From NCBI RefSeq assembly GCF_002975205.1, contig NZ_PCOC01000002.1, positions 1,925,501 through 1,989,500 of the forward strand: a stretch of DNA of 64,000 nucleotides, written 5' to 3'. Of the stretch, positions 9,721-17,622 are shown piece after piece. Below the pieces are notes generated by a model, which searched no databases, was not told the origin of the DNA, and was given only the letters and a program-made list of their open reading frames with translations. Origin of the DNA: Ochrobactrum vermis (GTDB lineage Bacteria > Pseudomonadota > Alphaproteobacteria > Rhizobiales > Rhizobiaceae). The position numbers and the translations under genes were made by a program. Within the stretch, counting starts at the first letter, position 1, and the number at the start of each line of letters is the position of its first letter.

Positions 9721-10071
9721 TTTTGTCCTGATCTCCATCGATTGGTGCATCTGCCGCTTCGGCCTCGATGCGCCGCGTAACCGGATTTAGACCCGTCCCC
9801 GATGAACCTCTTTGATTTGGATCAAAGAGGTAAAGTTATTCCTGATAATGACGGTCAGATTTCGATCCGAATAAAATTGATTGATTTTCTCCACCTGGCT
9901 AACGCACCATTCGGTGTGCATGGACAGAAGGAACGGCCCGTTTTCCGCCAGCCCTTTTGCCGCAGTTTCAGACCCGCCGGCCCGGCATGACAATTCTGCA
10001 TGCATCTTGTATGCAGTCAGTGAACTACACCTTCGTACCCATACGGCCCTGCACTGCTAAGGAATGACAGA
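9721..10071. other. Divergent promoter region, pseudoazurin / Ldh-family reductase
   Basis: No gene supported. It contains the FNR-type box at 9812 and, at the right end, the ribosome-binding site (AAGGA, 10058-10063) of the rightward reductase gene. Confidence 0.5.
9812..9825. promoter_or_regulatory. Perfect FNR/NnrR-type box upstream of pseudoazurin
   Basis: TTGATTTGGATCAA is an exact TTGAT-N4-ATCAA palindrome, the FNR-family consensus. Its centre is about 98 bp before the pseudoazurin ATG, a suitable distance for a class II activated leftward promoter. Confidence 0.85.
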
Positions 10072-11103
10072 ATGAGCGACACCATTTCGATTTCGACGGA
10101 AGAACTTGCCAGGCTCGTGCGAGAAATCCTGAGCAAGGCGGGGTTCAGCGCCGACCATGCCGCGGCCATCGCCAAGACGATAGTGGCGGGCGAACGCGAC
10201 GGCTGCAAATCGCATGGTGTGTACCGCATCGAAGGCTGCCTTCGCACACTGAAGAGCGGCAAGGTTGTCGCCGATGCCGAACCGGTCGTCACGACCGACG
10301 ATAGCGCCATTGTCCGCGTCGATGCCAAGGGCGGCTTTGCCAATCTGGCCTTCGAGCGCGGCGCGCCTGCCCTCGTTGACAAGGCCCGCAAGCTCGGTGT
10401 TGCAGTCCTTGCGATCAATGATTGCACCCATTTCGCAGCCTTGTGGCCTGAAGTCGAAGCACTCGCCGAACAGGGACTTGCGGCAATTGCCATGTGCCCG
10501 AGCTACGCCACCGTGGCCCCGGCAGGCGGAACGAAGCCGCTTCTCGGCACCAATCCTTTCGCCTTCGGCTGGCCGCGGCCGGGCGACTATCCTTATGTAT
10601 TCGACTTTGCGACCAGCGTTGCCGCGCGCGGCGAGCTGGAGCTTTATCGTCGGGCCGGAAAGCAGCTGCCGGAAGGCTGGGCGGTCGACGCTGACGGCAA
10701 CCCGACGACCGATCCGGAAGCCGCACTTGCAGGCGCGATGCTGCCCTTCGGCGGGCACAAGGGATCGGCGATTTCCACGATGATCGAACTTTTGGCCGGT
10801 GTAATGATCGGCGATTTCACCAGCCCCGAAGCGCTCGACTTCCTCGGCACGACGACGCTTGCACCGCGCCACGGCGAACTCATCATCGCCTTCGATCCCA
10901 CCCGCATGGCCGGAGGCCGCGGCAATCCTGTGGAACGCGGCGAAATCCTGATCGAAGCGATTGCCGGACAGGGCGCGCGCCTGCCGTCGCAGCGCCGCTT
11001 TGCCGCCCGTCGCGATTCACTGGCCAAGGGCATCGCGCTCACCGCTGCCGAAATCACGCTGCTGGAAAAACTGAAGGAAAAGGGTCTGGACGCTGTGTCC
11101 TGA
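10072..11103 (+). CDS. Ldh-family NAD(P)H oxidoreductase, probable ketimine reductase (DpkA/LhpI type)
   Basis: The protein has 343 residues and belongs to the malate/L-lactate (YlbC/YiaK) dehydrogenase superfamily. GERDGCKSHGVYRIEGCL carries the family's catalytic histidine (SHG), and AINDCTHFAALWPEVEALAEQGLAAIAM, PLLGTNPFAFGWPR, FDFATSVAARGELE and LPFGGHKGSAISTMIELLAG are typical of delta1-piperideine/pyrroline-2-carboxylate reductases. These reduce cyclic imines from lysine or hydroxyproline breakdown to pipecolate or proline. The neighbouring DapA-family enzyme and GntR regulator support an amino-acid catabolic setting. The subfamily call is inference; malate or ureidoglycolate-type activity cannot be ruled out. 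Confidence 0.75.
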   Translation: MSDTISISTEELARLVREILSKAGFSADHAAAIAKTIVAGERDGCKSHGVYRIEGCLRTLKSGKVVADAEPVVTTDDSAIVRVDAKGGFANLAFERGAPALVDKARKLGVAVLAINDCTHFAALWPEVEALAEQGLAAIAMCPSYATVAPAGGTKPLLGTNPFAFGWPRPGDYPYVFDFATSVAARGELELYRRAGKQLPEGWAVDADGNPTTDPEAALAGAMLPFGGHKGSAISTMIELLAGVMIGDFTSPEALDFLGTTTLAPRHGELIIAFDPTRMAGGRGNPVERGEILIEAIAGQGARLPSQRRFAARRDSLAKGIALTAAEITLLEKLKEKGLDAVS

Positions 11104-11128
11104 CCAGACAGCGACACCCACACCGACA

Positions 11129-11157
11129 AAAAAGGCGCCGGAATTCGGCGCCTTTTT
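11129..11157. terminator. Bidirectional Rho-independent terminator
   Basis: Stem GGCGCCG/CGGCGCC (11134-11140, 11146-11152), 5-nt loop, flanked by A and T runs, between the convergent reductase and DapA-family genes. Confidence 0.9.
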
Positions 11158-11175
11158 CTTTTATATACAGTGATT

Positions 11176-12138
11176 TCAGGCTGCGTATTTCGCGGCGACG
11201 CCGCCCTGCTTGTTCCAGTCGGCATACCAGGTCTGGAACAGCTTCAACTGGGTTTCGCAATAGCCACGCTGGCTATCGGACAGCTTGTCCGTCTCGTTGA
11301 AATGCAGCACGTATTCCGGATTGCCGGTCAGCACCATCATGTGCTTGTAGAAAAGAACGAGGTCCGGGCCTTCATCGAAGGACGACAGCACGTCCAGTGC
11401 GGCTTCCAGTTCCAGCGCCAGCTTGCGCGCTTCGCCATCGCCACGGGCTGCGGCCTTCGACAGCGCTACCAGATGCTGCACTTCCTTCGGCAGCACATTG
11501 CCGATGCCGGTGATAGCGCCGGTCGCGCCGCAATTGACGAAACCATGGAAAACGCCGGTATCGACACCGACCATCAAAGTTACACCGTCATCGGCGCTTG
11601 TGATGTTTTCAGCGGCGTAGCGCATGGCTTCCGCACCGCCGAACTCCTTGAAGCCAATGAGGTTCGGATGTTCTGCACGCAGTGCGAAGAACAGGTCGGC
11701 GCGGGTAGCAAAGCCATAATACGGGCTATTGTAGATAACGGCAGGCAGATCGGGAGCCGCAGCAAGGATTGCCTTGAAATGGGCCTTCTGCGCCGAGATC
11801 GACGAACCGCGCGAGAGAACGCGCGGGATGACCATCAGGCCCTTCGCGCCGACTTTTTGCGCGTGAGCGGCATGAGCGGCGGCAATGGCGGTATTAACGG
11901 CACCGGTGCCAACGACGACGGGCACACCAGCCTTGGCAAGCGCTTCGACGCCAGCCATGCGGTCAGCATCCGAAAGGAGCGGCCAGTCGCCCATGGAACC
12001 GCAATAGACGACCGCAGACATGCCCTTCGCGATCAGTTCCTTGCCTTTGCGGACCAGCGCATCGAAATCCGGCGTGCGGTCGGGCTTGCAGGGGGTCATG
12101 AGGGCCGGAATGCAACCGGAGAAAATGTTAGAGGTCAT
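11176..12138 (-). CDS. DapA/NanA-family class I aldolase or deaminase
   Basis: The protein has 320 residues. The Schiff-base lysine lies in LIGFKEFGG, the catalytic tyrosine in AVIYNSPYYG, and the (S/T)-containing loop in VYCGSMGDWPLL. That loop reads GSMGDW instead of the GTTGE of true dihydrodipicolinate synthase, so this is probably a catabolic relative acting on a 2-oxo acid, for example a hydroxyproline-pathway deaminase or a sugar-acid aldolase. ATG 12138 has AAGGA upstream. It is divergent from the GntR regulator and convergent with the imine reductase. Substrate not determinable from sequence alone. Confidence 0.75.
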   Translation of the reverse strand: MTSNIFSGCIPALMTPCKPDRTPDFDALVRKGKELIAKGMSAVVYCGSMGDWPLLSDADRMAGVEALAKAGVPVVVGTGAVNTAIAAAHAAHAQKVGAKGLMVIPRVLSRGSSISAQKAHFKAILAAAPDLPAVIYNSPYYGFATRADLFFALRAEHPNLIGFKEFGGAEAMRYAAENITSADDGVTLMVGVDTGVFHGFVNCGATGAITGIGNVLPKEVQHLVALSKAAARGDGEARKLALELEAALDVLSSFDEGPDLVLFYKHMMVLTGNPEYVLHFNETDKLSDSQRGYCETQLKLFQTWYADWNKQGGVAAKYAA

Positions 12139-12194
12139 AGCGTTTTTCCTTGAGCGCTTTTCACACAACCTGGATCTACAATCGGTCTGTCGAG

Positions 12195-12232
12195 CGTTGT
12201 ATGAAAACAAATATACACTTTGTATTTTTCTT
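12195..12232. promoter_or_regulatory. Candidate operator between the DapA-family gene and GntR
   Basis: The A/T-rich stretch has TTGTAT twice (about 12198 and 12224) with TATACA between them, resembling the TTGTATACAA-type sites of FadR/FCD regulators. Weak inference from motif and position only. Confidence 0.3.
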
Positions 12233-12293
12233 GTCGACCTAAATTTTATTTCGGGTTAGGATTGCTTGACGGGTTGGGCTGAAACTGGTGTCT

Positions 12294-12350
12294 AGAGCGC
12301 ATCCTGGAAAGTGTGAAACGGTTTTCGGAACAGGATACGCCTTAAAACAA
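12294..12350. repeat. Dispersed palindromic intergenic repeat, copy 2
   Basis: It is nearly the same as copy 1: AGAGCGCATCC, then AAGTGTGAAACGGTTTTCGG, then GGATACGC and an A/C-rich end. It lies upstream of the GntR gene. Confidence 0.8.
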
Positions 12351-12433
12351 ACAGTTAAAGTGCAGTTGTTCCGCACCAAACGCACCTTAGCGGCTACCCG
12401 GAGCGTCAATTTCCGACAGAGGACAAACAAGAC

Positions 12434-13126
12434 ATGGACAAAGACGACGCAAACCGAAAGAAGGGTTCAGGCGTCAAGCTGGTTTACGACGTGCTCCGCG
12501 ACGAGATCATCGATCTTTCGCTCGCGCCGGGCAGCCCCATCGATGAAAACCAGCTGGCGGAACGCTTTTCCATGTCGCGCACGCCTATACGCGAAGCTTT
12601 GGTGCGGCTTGCAAGCGACGGGTTTGTGACCACGCTCCCCAATCGCTCGACCGTTGTGTCCAATATCGACTTTCTGAGCTTGCCCGCGTTTTTCGACGCG
12701 GTGACACTGATGTACCGCGTGACGACGCGGCTTGCCGCCCGTAACCGGACCGACAAGGATCTCGAAAACATCCGCGCTCATCAGGAAGCTTTCGCCCGCG
12801 CAGTCCGTTCACAGAATGCGTTGGAAATGATCGCGACAAACCGCGATTTTCATGCAGCCATTGCGGAAGCCGGTCGCAATCCCTTCTACACCACTTTCTT
12901 TTCGAGGCTACTCGATGAAGGGCGCAGGCTGTTGCGTCTATATTATCAGTCCTTCGCTGATCGCCTGCCGGAGCGCTACGTCACCGAGCACGAAGACATG
13001 ATCCGCGCCATCGAAGAACGGGATGTGGACACCGCCGATCTTCTTGGCAAGGCGCATGGCGACCAGATCGTCTATCAGATCCGCAAGCTGATCGCGGAAG
13101 ACCGTCGCGATCAGCTGGATTTATAG
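12434..13126 (+). CDS. GntR-family transcriptional regulator (FCD subgroup)
   Basis: The protein has 230 residues. The winged helix is VYDVLRDEIIDLSLAPGSPIDENQLAERFSMSRTPIREALVRLASDGFVTTLPNRSTVV (about 17-75). The FCD ligand-binding helical domain follows, with conserved acid/histidine positions (..NRDFHAAIAEAGRNPF.., EHEDMIRAIEERDVDTADLLGKAHGDQ) likely to bind a metal and a small acid. It is divergent from the DapA-family gene, so it most likely controls that gene and perhaps itself in response to the substrate. GAGGA lies about 10 nt before the ATG. Confidence 0.9.
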   Translation: MDKDDANRKKGSGVKLVYDVLRDEIIDLSLAPGSPIDENQLAERFSMSRTPIREALVRLASDGFVTTLPNRSTVVSNIDFLSLPAFFDAVTLMYRVTTRLAARNRTDKDLENIRAHQEAFARAVRSQNALEMIATNRDFHAAIAEAGRNPFYTTFFSRLLDEGRRLLRLYYQSFADRLPERYVTEHEDMIRAIEERDVDTADLLGKAHGDQIVYQIRKLIAEDRRDQLDL

Positions 13127-13148
13127 GCCGCAGCGTCGCGACAAACCG

Positions 13149-13688
13149 TCAAACCGCTTCTCGCAGCAAACGGGGTTCCGTCACACGGTCGAACCATCCA
13201 AGCGTTGCCTTGCTGTCGGGCGCCAGAAGGATGCCGCAGTCACCGGCAAAGTCGTTCCATCCCTCGACATAGGTTTCCCGCACCACGGTCAGCACCGGAA
13301 TCCGGCGCGCATAGGCCGTCTCGATAAGAGCGCGGAAACCGTGTCCTTCCGTCTCGCCCTTGCCGAAGCGGTTGAGGATCAGAACATCGGCGCCGTCATC
13401 GAGTTCCCCCAGAAGCGAGCCTGCCACATCGGCAAGTGCCGCCGGATCGAGACGGCACCCCTTCGACCCCGAGCCAAGCGACTGCGAGATTATCTGCGTC
13501 ACGCCAGTGCCGATATGCTCGATCTCGATATCGCGACAGCATTCATCCGTGTTTGTTTCACGATGTTGGAGAAAGCCCGCCACGCGCAAGCCCGCCTGCC
13601 TGGCCCGGTGCGCCACACCAGCCAGAAGCTGGTCCACCGGCACATCCTTCGCGGCCCGGATGGCCGCAAGCGTCGGCACGCCGCTCAT
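13149..13688 (-). CDS. DUF2478 family protein, end of the nar operon
   Basis: The protein has 179 residues. The DUF2478 hallmark is VLILNRFGKGETEGHGFRALIETA (about 106-129), with SLGSGSKGCRLDPAALADVAG and a late WFDR. The fold is related to small P-loop nucleotide-binding proteins, but I see no convincing Walker A. DUF2478 genes often sit beside molybdenum transport or molybdoenzyme genes, so a role in molybdenum cofactor supply or NarG maturation is plausible (inference). Its ATG overlaps the stop of the upstream PpiC-type gene (ATGA, 13685-13688), which ties it to the narKGHJI transcript. Confidence 0.7.
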   Translation of the reverse strand: MSGVPTLAAIRAAKDVPVDQLLAGVAHRARQAGLRVAGFLQHRETNTDECCRDIEIEHIGTGVTQIISQSLGSGSKGCRLDPAALADVAGSLLGELDDGADVLILNRFGKGETEGHGFRALIETAYARRIPVLTVVRETYVEGWNDFAGDCGILLAPDSKATLGWFDRVTEPRLLREAV

Positions 13689-14635
13689 CCCTCGGCCCCC
13701 TCGTTTGAAAGCAGATCGATACCGGTGATATCGGCATCTGCCGCGAGGATCGCGATATATTGCGACACCGCCTTGGACCAGGTGGAGGCTTCCAGCCAGC
13801 CCGCAATCCTGTCGGCAACATAGTCGAACGGAAGCTCCTCCCCTTCGATACGACGATCAAGACGCACGATGTGAAAGCCGAAGCGGCTTTCAATAGGCGC
13901 TGGCGTTGTTTCGCCGGGCGTGAGGCGCTCCAGCGCCCGTTCGAATTCGGGCACTGTGCTGCCGCGTGTAAGCTGGCCCAGATTGCCGCCTTGCGCGCCC
14001 GAAGGACACGACGAATATTCATGGGCGACCGAAGCGAAGGTGGCAGGCTCGGCAATCACCGACGTAGCCAGAAAGGACGCGGTCGCGCGGGCCTTTTCAC
14101 GCTCCTGCTGATTGGCAGGATCGGCCGCGATCAGGATGTGGCTTGCCTCCAGAATGGGTGCACTGGTGAAACGATGGCGGTTGTTTTCATAAAACCGCTG
14201 GGCTTCCTCACGCGTTGCCGAAGGCACCTCGACCTCCCGTTCAATCACCATGCGCACAAGGGCATCTTCATCGGTCTCGCTGCGCCCTTCCGCGTCTTTC
14301 TCGCTTTCGGGTACGATGCCGGTTTCCCTTGCGCGCTGCAGAAGAAGTTCACGCACTGCAAGCGCCCGGGCAGCGGCAAGCAGCGCCGCGCCGGGATTTT
14401 CCGACGGATGGTTTTGCGCCTCCGTCAGAATGTCGGTTTCGTTGATCGCCACGCCATTGACGGACACGGCATCGAAAACCGGACGCGGCTTTGGCGGCAC
14501 CCGCGTATCCGGCTCCTTATAGGTCGTGTAACCCGTATCATGGGTGTGGGCATGGGCGTGAGCGCCATGATGTTGTTCAGACGGCTCTGCGGGCGGCTGT
14601 TCGGACGGCTGTTTCCGGTCAAAAAGTGTCACCAT
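13685..14635 (-). CDS. Parvulin-type peptidyl-prolyl isomerase (PpiC), nar-operon associated
   Basis: The protein has 316 residues. A histidine-rich N-terminus (EQHHGAHAHAHTHDTG, about 21-36) may bind metal. It is followed by a helical chaperone-like part and a parvulin domain (EASHILIAADP..REKARATASF, FASVAHEYSSCPSGAQGGNLGQLTRGSTVPEFERAL, ESRFGFHIVRLDRRI). There is no clear signal peptide, which suggests a cytoplasmic role. It lies 5 bp after narI, with GGAG before the ATG. Several alphaproteobacterial nar operons carry such an isomerase, possibly for NarG/NarH assembly, comparable to NifM in nitrogenase systems (inference). Confidence 0.85.
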   Translation of the reverse strand: MVTLFDRKQPSEQPPAEPSEQHHGAHAHAHTHDTGYTTYKEPDTRVPPKPRPVFDAVSVNGVAINETDILTEAQNHPSENPGAALLAAARALAVRELLLQRARETGIVPESEKDAEGRSETDEDALVRMVIEREVEVPSATREEAQRFYENNRHRFTSAPILEASHILIAADPANQQEREKARATASFLATSVIAEPATFASVAHEYSSCPSGAQGGNLGQLTRGSTVPEFERALERLTPGETTPAPIESRFGFHIVRLDRRIEGEELPFDYVADRIAGWLEASTWSKAVSQYIAILAADADITGIDLLSNEGAEG

Positions 14636-14640
14636 GATCT

Positions 14641-15363
14641 TTACTCCGCAGGAATGCGCATATGCGAGGACTGAGCGGTATGGTTGCGCTCACGCACGAC
14701 CTGATAGCCCGGACGCCAGACATAACGCACCGGCGCGCTCAGCATATGGACAAGACGTGTGAACGGGAACAGCAGGAAGATGGTCAGCCCCAGGAAGATA
14801 TGCATCTTGAAGATGAACGACGCATTCGTGATGTAGCTCGATGCCGCCGGATTGAAGGTGAAGATACCTTGCGCCCAGTTCATGAATGTCACCATTTCAC
14901 CGCCGTCTATATGCTGCAGCGAGATCGGAATGGTGGCGAGGCCCAGCAGAAGCTGCAACCACAAGAGAATGATGATCAGCGTATCGGTCGGCCGCGACGA
15001 TGCGCGAACGCGCGGATCGAACACCCGGCGATGCACCAGCATGCTGGCACCGACAATCGCCATCACACCGGCAATGCCGCCCGCCACTACAGCGAGAATC
15101 TGCTTCGCCTCATGACTGACGCCCAGCATGTCGAAGATCCAGATCGGCGTCAGCAGGCCGACCAAATGGCCGGCGAAGATGAACAGCACGCCAAGATGAA
15201 ACAGAACCGAACCCCACATGAGCTGCTTGCGCCGCAAAAGCTGACTTGAGCCCGAACGCCACGTATAAGGCTCGCGGTCGTAGCGGAAGATCGAACCCAG
15301 CGCGAGCACGCTCAACGCGATATAGGGATAGATGCCGAAAAGAAACGTATGGAGATAAGCCAT
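14641..15363 (-). CDS. narI: Respiratory nitrate reductase gamma subunit (cytochrome b)
   Basis: The protein has 240 residues with five membrane segments. It starts MAYLHTFLFGIYPYIALSVLALGSIFRYDREPYTWRSGSSQLLRRKQL, the standard NarI opening. Histidines for the two b hemes fall in LFHLGVLFIFAGHLVG and in FKMHIFLGLTIFLLFPFTRLVHMLSAP. It takes electrons from quinol and passes them to NarH. ATG 15363 has AGGAGACGG upstream; a longer in-frame extension was rejected. 10 bp after narJ. Confidence 0.95.
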   Translation of the reverse strand: MAYLHTFLFGIYPYIALSVLALGSIFRYDREPYTWRSGSSQLLRRKQLMWGSVLFHLGVLFIFAGHLVGLLTPIWIFDMLGVSHEAKQILAVVAGGIAGVMAIVGASMLVHRRVFDPRVRASSRPTDTLIIILLWLQLLLGLATIPISLQHIDGGEMVTFMNWAQGIFTFNPAASSYITNASFIFKMHIFLGLTIFLLFPFTRLVHMLSAPVRYVWRPGYQVVRERNHTAQSSHMRIPAE

Positions 15364-15373
15364 TTTCCGTCTC

Positions 15374-16084
15374 CTAGATATGTGAAGGGTTGGACGGGGA
15401 ACCGGGCTTGCGCTGCGCTGCACGCATCTGCATGCGCAACCGGTCCGGGCCGCAGGAATTTTCGCCCGCATTGCCGCCGAACGTCACCGCTTCTTCTTCC
15501 CAGATGCGGTCGAGCGCAGCGAGGTCGTTCGGGTCGTCTTCCTCCTGCCGAAGCAACTCTCCGACGAGATTCTTGTCCGGCTTGGCGTTGGCGACATGAA
15601 GCAGCGCCGCAAAGGCGTTGGCATAAGGCGACTGGCGCTTGCGCAGACGCTCGCCGATAGCCGCCGAGATATGGCCCGTCTGGGTGAGGAGATCGTGGAT
15701 TTCCTCCGGCGAACGCGTCGACAGGAATTCAAGGAACAGTGGCAGATAGTCAGGCAGTTCCTTGGCATCAACGACGAAGCCGTTGTCGTCATACATCTTC
15801 ATCAGATCGACCATCGCCTGGCCGCGATCACGACTTTCGCCATGAACATGTTCAAAGAGATGCAGCGACAGCGACCGCGTGCGGTCGAAGAGATGCACGT
15901 AGCGTTCCTGTGCTTCGTAGAGATCGCACTCGCAGACATAATCGACGAGGCTGTCGAGAAGCCTGCGGATGCCGGGGGAAAGTTTTTCCCCGGCCAGTAC
16001 CTCTTTCAGTTCCCCCCCGCCAAGCTGCAGCTCGGCGGACGGGTAGGAAAGCAACAACGAAATGATTTTCAGGGTCTTGTTCAT
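15374..16084 (-). CDS. narJ: Nitrate reductase molybdenum cofactor assembly chaperone
   Basis: The protein has 236 residues and is of the NarJ/TorD type: MNKTLKIISLLLSYPSAELQ, then YVHLFDRTRSLSLHLFEHVHGESRDRGQAMVDL, then ELPDYLPLFLEFLS, all family signatures. NarJ binds apo-NarG for cofactor insertion and is not part of the final enzyme. Its ATG shares one base with the narH stop (16084), so it is translationally coupled. Confidence 0.95.
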   Translation of the reverse strand: MNKTLKIISLLLSYPSAELQLGGGELKEVLAGEKLSPGIRRLLDSLVDYVCECDLYEAQERYVHLFDRTRSLSLHLFEHVHGESRDRGQAMVDLMKMYDDNGFVVDAKELPDYLPLFLEFLSTRSPEEIHDLLTQTGHISAAIGERLRKRQSPYANAFAALLHVANAKPDKNLVGELLRQEEDDPNDLAALDRIWEEEAVTFGGNAGENSCGPDRLRMQMRAAQRKPGSPSNPSHI

Positions 16085-17622
16085 TACACCTGCTCCCGGA
16101 AAATATCCGTTGGCGTCTGGACGACCTTCTGGCGCTTGGAGCCGAACAGATCTTCCGTCGACGAACCGCCCGAGCAGCCATTGCCGAAGGTGAAGCCGCA
16201 CGAACCGCGCACGTCGTAGGCGTCCTCCGTGATTTCGCGATGCGTGGTCGGGATAACGAAACGGTCTTCGTAGTTTGCGATGGCCATGATGTGGTACATT
16301 TCCTCGATCATCGCACCGCTCATGCCGACGCGGTCGGCAATCGCCTCGTCGAGAACGCCGTCAACAGTCTTGGCACGCATGTAGGCGCGCATGGCGAGCA
16401 TGCGTTCCAGCGCCGAGATGACCGGCTCTTCCTTACCTGCCGTCAGAAGATTGGCGAGGTAGCGGACCGGAATGCGCATGGAGCGGACATCCGGCAGCGG
16501 GCCGTCCATACCGAGCTTGCCTGCGGCAGCAGCCGACTGAAGCGGCGAGAGCGGCGGCACATACCAGACCATCGGCAGGGTGCGGTATTCAGGATGGAGC
16601 GGGAAGGCAATCTTCCACTCCATCGCCATCTTGTAGACCGGCGAGTGCTTGGCGGATTCCAGCCAGGCTTCCGGCACACCGTCCTTGCGCGCCTGTTCGA
16701 TCACGGCAGGATCGTTCGGGTCGAGGAAGATGTTGAGCTGCTCCTGATAGAGATCCTGCTCATTGGCCGTGGAAGCGGCTTCCGCGATGCGGTCGGCATC
16801 GTAGAGCATGACACCCAGATAGCGGATGCGGCCGACGCAGGTTTCCGAGCATACGGTCGGCTGGCCGGCTTCAATGCGCGGATAGCAGAAGATGCACTTC
16901 TCGGACTTGCCCGAGCTCCAGTTGTAATAGATCTTCTTGTAGGGACAGCCGGAGACGCACATGCGCCAGCCGCGACACTTTTCCTGATCGATCAGGACAA
17001 TGCCGTCGTCCTCCCGCTTGTAGATTGCACCCGATGGGCAGGCCGCAACGCAGGTCGGATTGAGGCAATGCTCGCACAGGCGCGGCAGATACATCATGAA
17101 GGTGTTTTCGAACTGGCCGTAGATTTCCTTTTCCACGCCTTCGAAATTATAGTCCTTCGAACGCTTGGCGAATTCACCGCCGAGAATTTCTTCCCAGTTC
17201 GGACCCCATTCGATCTTTTCCATCCGCTCGCCGGAAATCAGCGAGCGTGGACGGGCGGTCGGCATGGTCTTGCTTTCGCCTGCCGTCTGAAGATGGCCAT
17301 AATCGAAGTCGAACGGCTCGTAATAGTCGTCGATTTCAGGCAGGTCCGGATTGGCGAAAATCTTGGCGAGGATACGCCATTTTGAGCCCATCTTCGGCTC
17401 GATCTTGCCGTTCTTCTTGCGGACCCAGCCGCCATTCCACTTCTTCTGGTTTTCCCATTCCTTGGGAAAACCGATGCCGGGCTTGGTTTCAACATTGTTG
17501 AACCAGGCATATTCCACGCCTTCGCGGTTGGTCCAGACGTTCTTGCACGTCACCGAACAGGTGTGGCAGCCGATGCACTTGTCGAGATTGAGCACCATTC
17601 CAATTTGCGCACGGATTTTCAT
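16084..17622 (-). CDS. narH: Respiratory nitrate reductase beta subunit
   Basis: The protein has 512 residues. Four cysteine groups hold three [4Fe-4S] and one [3Fe-4S] cluster: CIGCHTCSVTCKNVW, CEHCLNPTCVAACPSGA, CRGWRMCVSGCPYKK (tryptophan replaces one cysteine, marking the 3Fe cluster), and CIFCYPRIEAGQPTVCSETCVG. It relays electrons from NarI to NarG on the cytoplasmic face. The start overlaps the narG stop (ATGA 17619-17622), and AAGGAGG precedes it. Confidence 0.97.
   Translation of the reverse strand: MKIRAQIGMVLNLDKCIGCHTCSVTCKNVWTNREGVEYAWFNNVETKPGIGFPKEWENQKKWNGGWVRKKNGKIEPKMGSKWRILAKIFANPDLPEIDDYYEPFDFDYGHLQTAGESKTMPTARPRSLISGERMEKIEWGPNWEEILGGEFAKRSKDYNFEGVEKEIYGQFENTFMMYLPRLCEHCLNPTCVAACPSGAIYKREDDGIVLIDQEKCRGWRMCVSGCPYKKIYYNWSSGKSEKCIFCYPRIEAGQPTVCSETCVGRIRYLGVMLYDADRIAEAASTANEQDLYQEQLNIFLDPNDPAVIEQARKDGVPEAWLESAKHSPVYKMAMEWKIAFPLHPEYRTLPMVWYVPPLSPLQSAAAAGKLGMDGPLPDVRSMRIPVRYLANLLTAGKEEPVISALERMLAMRAYMRAKTVDGVLDEAIADRVGMSGAMIEEMYHIMAIANYEDRFVIPTTHREITEDAYDVRGSCGFTFGNGCSGGSSTEDLFGSKRQKVVQTPTDIFREQV

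Noticed and set aside
11176..12138. Calling this gene dapA (lysine biosynthesis)
   Set aside because: The substrate loop differs from true DapA and the neighbours are catabolic/regulatory.
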